From contig OZ038391.1 in NCBI GenBank assembly GCA_964036045.1, positions 38,477,833-38,541,832 of the forward strand: DNA of 64,000 nucleotides. Reading direction: 5' to 3'. The translations under genes and the position numbers were made by a program. How positions within the stretch are numbered: position 1 is the stretch's first letter; each line of letters starts with the position of its first letter. The stretch is from Eutreptiella sp. 'Long Island Sound 2002'. Lineage: Eukaryota; Euglenozoa; Euglenophyceae; Eutreptiales; Eutreptiaceae. Below are positions 57,959 to 64,000 of the stretch, in pieces. The notes beneath the pieces were generated by a model. The model was not told the DNA's origin, did no database searches, and was given only the letters and a program-made list of their open reading frames with translations.

Positions 57959-58359
57959 CTGTCCTCTCCCAAATGTCACACACAACTTTCCACAGCCAAG
58001 CGTGCAAATCAATGTAATGACATCATGATGGATGTTCTACTGCCGCAGTAGAAGAAGATCATGGCGACCACAACACCAGTGTTTCACACCTTTCCAGGAA
58101 ACAGGATGGCGACTTGGTGGAATTGTTGGGAGACTTCTTCACATGCGATGAGATTGTTCAAAACGTTGATATGTCGAGCAATGAAGAGAACCTGCAACAG
58201 CTTTCACTTGGTTACTAACAGCATGCAGCCCCTCCCCACTACTCACACGGAAGGAAAAAGGTTGCACGAAACCAAAGTTGACGGCTGTGCATTGTCCAAG
58301 GCAGCACGTGATGGCTGGAAAGCCGAGGGTTGTTTTGGTAAGTGCATTGACAGCATTCA

Positions 58360-59070
58360 CAGCGGGTGGTGGCGTAAATGGTGTGAGCGATGGATTGTTT
58401 CCTTCTCCCTGTACCATCCGCAAACAGGGTGCACTCTCCATTCGTGTGCAGGGCAAGAGGAACCAAGAAAATGGACTCCAAGTGGTCGCAAACCCCGCCA
58501 TAGGAGGGAGGTTCAGTTCATGCCCCGCTAAGAGGCAATCTGCGACACACACACACATGCCGTCAGGGATGACCTCATGGGGCACACACTTGGCAACAAG
58601 CAAACCGCCCAACCACATCCAGGGAAACATGCGTCATGGCATTGCAATAGCTGCCCTGCAAAGTGGTCCAATGCGTAGACCTTGTACCCGTCCAAGTGAA
58701 TCCGGTGTTGCTAGGTGGTCCGATGACTAAACGCGCGATGGATAACTTGGAACACTTGGAGAGTCAGTTGAACCCCAATTGATGATATCTTTAACAGCTT
58801 GCGGCACAACCACCAATAGTGAGCAAACATAGCATGCGTGACACCATGTGATTGGTGCGATGTCTTTACAACCCCAACATGCTACTGCCGCCAACAGTTT
58901 AGAACTTAGCCTTTCTGCGATGTTGCTGGGCATTGTCCCCATAGCTTGGTGTAGGGTTCAGCAGATCCTACTACACTTGTAGGTGGTGGTGTAAATGGGG
59001 TAGGTGATGAAATGTTTCCTTTTGAATTGTGGCTGACTGTACATTCGCGTGCATGGCAACAGAGACCCGG
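58360..59070. repeat. Pair of diverged about 110-bp repeats
   Basis: 58365-58475 and 58980-59085 share GGTGGTGG-GTAAATGG, GATG-A-TGTTTCCTT and CATTCG-GTGCA-GGCAA in order. No gene is supported in 57.96-59.70 kb otherwise. Confidence 0.45.
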
Positions 59071-59719
59071 TGGGGCAGCTGTCATTGTTCATGGCAATGT
59101 GTGTGTGTGGAAATAGTAGAGCCAATCCTAGGAGTCGCCATACTCATGGATGTTGCACGCATGTATGATTGTTGGGGCGGCTAGAGGACTTATATCATTG
59201 ACACGGTCCTCAAACTTGAGTAAACTGCTCCCACAAATCCAGTCCCATGAGATTTCATTGCGTTGTATGCAGGGCCCGAGTAGTTTTTTGCAGCGGCACG
59301 ACGTGCATAGCGTCTCCTTAGATGTGCTCACGTTGCCCTTTGCAGTTCTTTTTTTTTTTTTTGCAATAGGCCTGCGTTGAGTAGCGATAAGGCTCTCGGG
59401 TTCACAACCCGGTCTCTGCATCATTGCTGCAGGGCGCAGTAAAGTCACCCGATATATCGTGTGGCCAAAGGCAAACCTGGATCTGTGCCTGCAGAGAATA
59501 CCAATGCATGGTAGTGCAGTGGGTACTGCCACGCCGAAGCAACCCAAAAGTTCAAAGATTCGTGGATTCAACAGGTATGCATTGAAGTTCTTACTTTCGG
59601 ACTTTCATAAATGACGGTTACACACAAACATGTCTACTGTCCTCTAGCTGTAATACCAAGCAAGCGGAATGGCACTCCACGCACCGGGTTAGTGGTCTCA
59701 ACAGTGCAGCTACAGTATA

Positions 59720-59905
59720 GGGGGGGAATCTTTGCACTGCGCGCGCACTGCGCGCAGCTTTTAGACTATGGGGGAATATTTGCACTGCGCGCGCACTGCA
59801 CGCGCACGGCGCGCTACTTTTAGACTATGTGCCCCCCGAAGAGCCCCCAAGCAAACCCCTTGGAAACGCCCTTAGAATTAGGTGACCCAAACTGCCCCAG
59901 CTCAA
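59720..59905 (-). repeat. 3' module of family C, copy with internal partial duplication
   Basis: Two GGGGAAT...TTGCACTGCGCGC...CTTTTAGACTATG units in tandem (59721-59769, 59770-59828), then the CCCCCCGAAGAGCCCCC and CTTAGAATTAGG segments as at 46.2 kb, ending CTCAAGAAAGTTGCAAAC. Confidence 0.75.
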
Positions 59906-60071
59906 GAAAGTTGCAAACTACCTTCCCTTCACATAACACACATCATGCACAACTAGAAAAGCCATGAATAGGCGTGGGTTGCACCATTTTTAGCGATGGA
60001 GGTTGGGTTGGGGCAAACTTGCATGTAACCTGTTCCATGAATGCCCTTTCCCTTACGTACATGGTACTCAC

Positions 60072-60195
60072 ACGAGCCTTAATCGCGTCCTTGTATCGGA
60101 TAATCGGACTTGCTTCAATACTTCCACTTCCCAATGGAATCTTTGGCCGTCCGATGTGTGCCTGTCCCCCTGAGTGGAAATGGCTCTTCGCCACT
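60072..60195 (-). CDS. Exon candidate, unknown protein
   Basis: Bounded by a strong acceptor (TATCTCTACAG before 60195) and a consensus GTGAGT donor (60071). One leftover base then 41 codons: VAKSHFHSGGQAHIGRPKIP, LGSGSIEASPIIRYKDAIKAR. Protein-like; both splice sites good. The frame also stays open past the donor to 59943. No family recognised. The satellite begins only about 70 bp upstream of its acceptor. Confidence 0.4.
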
Positions 60196-60261
60196 CTGTA
60201 GAGATATAATGTAAAGCATAAACACAATCGAGGCAAGAGAGTCGCAAACGGCATTGCGTGT

Positions 60262-60376
60262 AGTAAAGAAGGCGGAAATGCTACGTCACCCCTGCATTCT
60301 CGGGGATCCCCAAACAAAGGGGGACAAAATCAGAAGTCAAAACGTACGCTAGGGGTCACCATGATGCTCCTAGGGG
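60262..60376 (+). repeat. Isolated partial satellite monomer
   Basis: About 115 bp of the 172-bp monomer (GGCGGAAATGCTACGTCACC to CATGATGCTCCTA), separated from the main array by a family C module. Confidence 0.8.
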
Positions 60377-60384
60377 CCCCTAGT

Positions 60385-60532
60385 ATCTCAAAGTATGGGG
60401 GAATCTTTGCACTGCGCGCGCACTGCGCGCTACTTTTAGACTATGTTCCCCCCGAAGAGCCCCTAGGCACGCCCCTTGGAAACACCCTTAGAATTAGGTG
60501 ACCCAAACTGCCACAGCTCAAGAAAGTTGCAA
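60385..60532 (-). repeat. 3' module of family C inside the satellite edge
   Basis: GGGGGAATCTTTGCACTGCG to CTCAAGAAAGTTGCAAAC, closely matching 59725-59905 and, for its first part, 46205-46315. The junction to the array shares CAAAC with the satellite. Confidence 0.8.
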
Positions 60533-63500
60533 ACAAAGGGGGACAAAATCAGAAGTCAAAACGTACGCTAGGGGTCACCATGATGCTCCTAGTATCAAAG
60601 CGTGGATTCAAAGATTGTCCCGGTTTCCTCAATAGCACTGCAAGGTTGGGGCCCAAAAGAGGGCGGAAATGCTGCGTCACCCCTGCATTCTCGGGGGTCC
60701 CCAAACAAAGGGGGACAAAATCAAAAGTCAAAACGTACGCTAGGGGTCACCATGATGCTCCTAGTATCAAAGCGTGGATTCAAAGATTGTCCCGGTTTCC
60801 TCAATAGCACTGCAAGGTTGGGGCCCAAAAGAGGGCGGAAATGCTGCGTCACCCCTGCATTCTCGGGGGTCCCCAAACAAAGGGGGACAAAATCAAAAGT
60901 CAAAACGTACGCTAGGGGTCACCATGATGCTCCTAGTATTAAAGCGTGGATTCAAAGATTGTCCCGGTTTCCTCAATAGCACCGGAAGGTTTGGGCCCAA
61001 AAGAGGGCGCAAATGCTGCGTCACCCCTGCATTCTCGGGGGTCCCCAAACAAAGGGGGACAAAATCAGAAGTCAAAACGTACGCTAGGGGTCACCATGAT
61101 GCTCCTAGTATCAAAGCGTGGATTCAAAGATTGTCCCGGTTTCCTCAATAGCACTGCAAGGTTGGGGCCCAAAAGAGGGCGCAAATGCTGCGTCACCCCT
61201 GCATTCTCGGGGGTCCCCAAACAAAGGGGGACAAAATCAAAAGTCAAAACGTACGCTAGGGGTCACCATGATGCTCCTAGTATCAAAGCGTGGATTCAAA
61301 GATTGTCCCGGTTTCCTCAATAGCACTGCAAGGTTGGGGCCCAAAAGAGGGCGGAAATGCTGCGTCACCCCTGCATTCTCGGGGGTCCCCAAACAAAGGG
61401 GGACAAAATCAAAAGTCAAAACGTACGCTAGGGGTCACCATGATGCTCCTAGTATCAAAGCGTGGATTCAAAGATTGTCCCGGTTTCCTCAATAGCACTG
61501 CAAGGTTGGGGCCCAAAAGAGGGCGGAAATGCTGCGTCACCCCTGCATTCTCGGGGGTCCCCAAACAAAGGGGGACAAAATCAAAAGTCAAAACGTACGC
61601 TAGGGGTCACCATGATGCTCCTAGTATCAAAGCGTGGATTCAAAGATTGTCCCGGTTTCCTCAATAGCACTGCAAGGTTGGGGCCCAAAAGAGGGCGGAA
61701 ATGCTACGTCACCCCTGCATTCTCGGGGGTCCCCAAACAAAGGGGGACAAAATCAAAAGTCAAAACGTACGCTAGGGGTCACCATGATGCTCCTAGTATC
61801 AAAGCGTGGATTCAAAGATTGTCCCGGTTTCCTCAATAGCACTGCAAGGTTGGGGCCCAAAAGAGGGCGCAAATGCTACGTCACCCTTGCATTCTCGGGG
61901 GTCCCCAAACAAAGGGGGACAAAATCAAAAGTCAAAACGTACGCTACGGGTCACCATGATGCTCCTAGTATCAAAGCGTGGATTCAAAGATTGTCCCGGT
62001 TTCCTCAATAGCACTGCAAGGTTGGGGCCCAAAAGAGGGCGCAAATGCTGCGTCACCCCTGCATTCTCGGGGGTCCCCAAACAAAGGGGGACAAAATCAA
62101 AAGTCAAAACGTACGCTAGGGGTCACCATGATGCTCCTAGTATCAAAGCGTGGATTCAAAGATTGTCCCGGTTTCCTCAATAGCACTGCAAGGTTGGGGC
62201 CCAAAAGAGGGCGGAAATGCTGCGTCACCCCTGCATTCTCGGGGGTCCCCAAACAAAGGGGGACAAAATCAAAAGTCAAAACGTACGCTAGGGGTCACCA
62301 TGATGCTCCTAGTATCAAAGCGTATATTCAAAGATTGTCCCGGTTTCCTCAATAGCACTGCAAGGTTGGGGCCCAAAAGAGGGCGGAAATGCTACGTCAC
62401 CCCTGCATTCTCGGGGGTCCCCAAACAAAGGGGGACAAAATCAGAAGTCAAAACGTACGCTAGGGGTCACCATAATGCTCCTAGTATCAAAGCGTGGATT
62501 CAAAGATTGTCCCGGTTTCCTCAATAGCACTGCAAGGTTGGGGCCCAAAAGAGGGCGGAAATGCTACGTCACCCCTGCATTCTCGGGGGTCCCCAAACAA
62601 AGGGGGACAAAATCAGAAGTCAAAACGTACGCTAGGGGTCACCATGATGCTCCTAGTATCAAAGCGTGGATTCAAAGATTGTCCCGGTTTCCTCAATAGC
62701 ACTGCAAGGTTGGGGCCCAAAAGAGGGCGCAAATGCTGCGTCACCCCTGCATTCTCGGGGGTCCCCAAACAAAGGGGGACAAAATCAGAAGTCAAAACGT
62801 ACGCTAGGGGTCACCATGATGCTCCTAGTATCAAAGCGTGGATTCAAAGATTGTCCCGGTTTCCTCAATAGCACTGCAAGGTTGGGGCCCAAAAGAGGGC
62901 GGAAATGCTGCGTCACCCCTGCATTCTCGGGGGTCCCCAAACAAAGGGGGACAAAATCAAAAGTCAAAACGTACGCTAGGGGTCACCATGATGCTCCTAG
63001 TATCAAAGCGTGGATTCAAAGATTGTCCCGGTTTCCTCAATAGCACTGCAAGGTTGGGGCCCAAAAGAGGGCGGAAATGCTACGTCACCCCTGCATTCTC
63101 GGGGGTCCCCAAACAAAGGGGGACAAAATCAAAAGTCAAAACGTACGCTACGGGTCACCATGATGCTCCTAGTATCAAAGCGTGGATTCAAAGATTGTCG
63201 CGGTTTCCTCAATAGCACTGCAAGGTTGGGGCCCAAAAGAGGGCGCAATTGCTGCGTCACCCCTGCATTCTCGGGGGTCCCCAAACAAAGGGGGACAAAA
63301 TCAAAAGTCAAAACGTACGCTAGGGGTCACCATGATGCTCCTAGTATCAAAGCGTGGATTCAAAGATTGTCCCGGTTTCCTCAATAGCACCGGAAGGTTT
63401 GGGCCCAAAAGAGGGCGCAAATGCTGCGTCACCCCTGCATTCTCGGGGGTCCCCAAACAAAGGGGGACAAAATCAGAAGTCAAAACGTACACTAGGGGGC

Positions 63501-64000
63501 ACCATGATGCTCCTAGTATCAAAGCGTGGATTCAAAGATTGTCCCGGTTTCCTCAATAGCACCGGAAGGTTGGGGCCCAAAAGAGGGCGGAAATGCTGCG
63601 TCACCCCTGCATTCTCGGGGGTCCCCAAACAAAGGGGGACAAAATCAGAAGTCAAAATGTACGCTAGGGGTCACCATGATGCTCCTAGTATCAAAGCGTG
63701 GATTCAAAGATTGTCCCGGTTTCCTCAATAGCACCGGAAGGTTTGGGCCCAAAAGAGGGCGGAAATGCTGCGTCACCCCTGCATTCTCGGGGGTCCCCAA
63801 ACAAAGGGGGACAAAATCAGAAGTCAAAACGTACGCTAGGGGTCACCATGATGCTCCTAGTATCAAAGCGTGGATTCAAAGATTGTCCCGGTTTCCTCAA
63901 TAGCACTGCAAGTTTGGGGCCCAAAAGAGGGCGCAAATGCTGCGTCACCCCTGCATTCTCGGGGGTCCCCAAACAAAGGGGGACAAAATCAAAAGTCAAA
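60533..64000 (+). repeat. 172-bp satellite array, about 20 monomers, continues beyond the window
   Basis: Period exactly 172 bp (for instance GGGTCACCATGATGCTCC recurs every 172 bases). Monomers are about 95-99 percent alike; variable sites include ATCAGAAGTC/ATCAAAAGTC, GGCGGAAATG/GGCGCAAATG and ACTGCAAGG/ACCGGAAGG. Because 172 is not a multiple of 3, overlapping 125-codon frames repeat through the array and are artefacts. Length is in the range of nucleosome-sized centromeric satellites. Confidence 0.96.

Noticed and set aside
58061-58730. 156- and 150-codon plus-strand frames
   Set aside because: Overlapping frames in a region that contains a diverged repeat pair; neither has a recognisable domain or splice boundaries.
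59360-59445. tRNA-like stem-loop (GGGTTCACAACCC) next to an A run on the minus strand
   Set aside because: A 7-base loop with a possible anticodon is visible, but D and T arms and the acceptor stem do not form; kept only as a possible retroposed relic.
60580-63999. Repeated 125-codon and 60-codon frames every 172 bp
   Set aside because: They follow from the satellite period; the frame shifts each monomer and there is no gene context.
1-64000. CRISPR arrays, bacterial operons, riboswitches, rRNA genes
   Set aside because: Nothing resembling them; spliceosomal introns and a LINE show nuclear eukaryotic DNA.

Overview
The window comes from a nuclear eukaryotic genome. It has spliceosomal GT-AG introns of about 0.1 to 2 kb, long gene-poor stretches, a non-LTR retrotransposon, many short dispersed repeats, abundant microsatellites and poly(G)/poly(C) runs, and a 172-bp satellite array. 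Gene content suggests a large-genome unicellular eukaryote. A microalga is my best guess, from the protist-style giant Ser/Thr/Pro ectodomain, the F-box/29-residue LRR protein, and one TGTAA motif 3' of the phosphatase gene. The species is not identified.

Layout. 0.1-2.4 kb: the last two exons of a protein phosphatase 5 gene (+). 2.4-14.9 kb: mostly non-coding, with a 365-bp inverted-repeat element (5.3-5.7 kb), two weak exon candidates (6.5 and 7.5 kb, minus), a perfect 245-bp tandem duplication (9.5-10.0 kb) and microsatellites. 15.0-31.3 kb: one seven-exon minus-strand gene. All exon phases agree and it encodes about 3,595 aa: signal peptide, C-type lectin domain, a roughly 2,700-residue Ser/Thr/Pro-rich stalk, a membrane-proximal domain pair, one transmembrane helix and a 320-residue cytoplasmic tail. 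31.3-37.5 kb: no confident gene; (AAC)n and other simple repeats, then an AT-rich block. 37.6-39.2 kb: a two-exon (or longer) minus-strand gene whose linear motifs resemble the kinetochore scaffold KNL1. 40.1-48 kb: a mobile-element cluster with a degraded LINE (ORF1 plus an EN/RT ORF2 that overlap by ATGA, minus), 385-bp repeats 99 percent identical, a tRNA-derived SINE-like head, (CT)n tracts, and a small gene with an SH3/Tudor-like domain. 48-54 kb: repeats, a second inverted-repeat element carrying a related small ORF, and a pseudogene-like exon with two in-frame TAGs. 56.0-57.2 kb: an intact F-box/LRR gene (minus). 57.5-60.3 kb: minisatellites, 3' fragments of the small-domain family and one exon candidate. 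60.5-64.0 kb: about 20 monomers of a 172-bp satellite that runs off the window.

How parts relate. The giant gene reads as a single-pass cell-surface receptor or adhesin. The small-domain ORFs at 46 and 51 kb, the LINE and the inverted-repeat elements look like one mobile-element ecology: 5'-lacking 3' modules of the 46-kb gene recur at 59.7 and 60.4 kb, next to the satellite. Exon models were built by eye from reading frame, phase and splice consensus; no alignment or transcript data were available.
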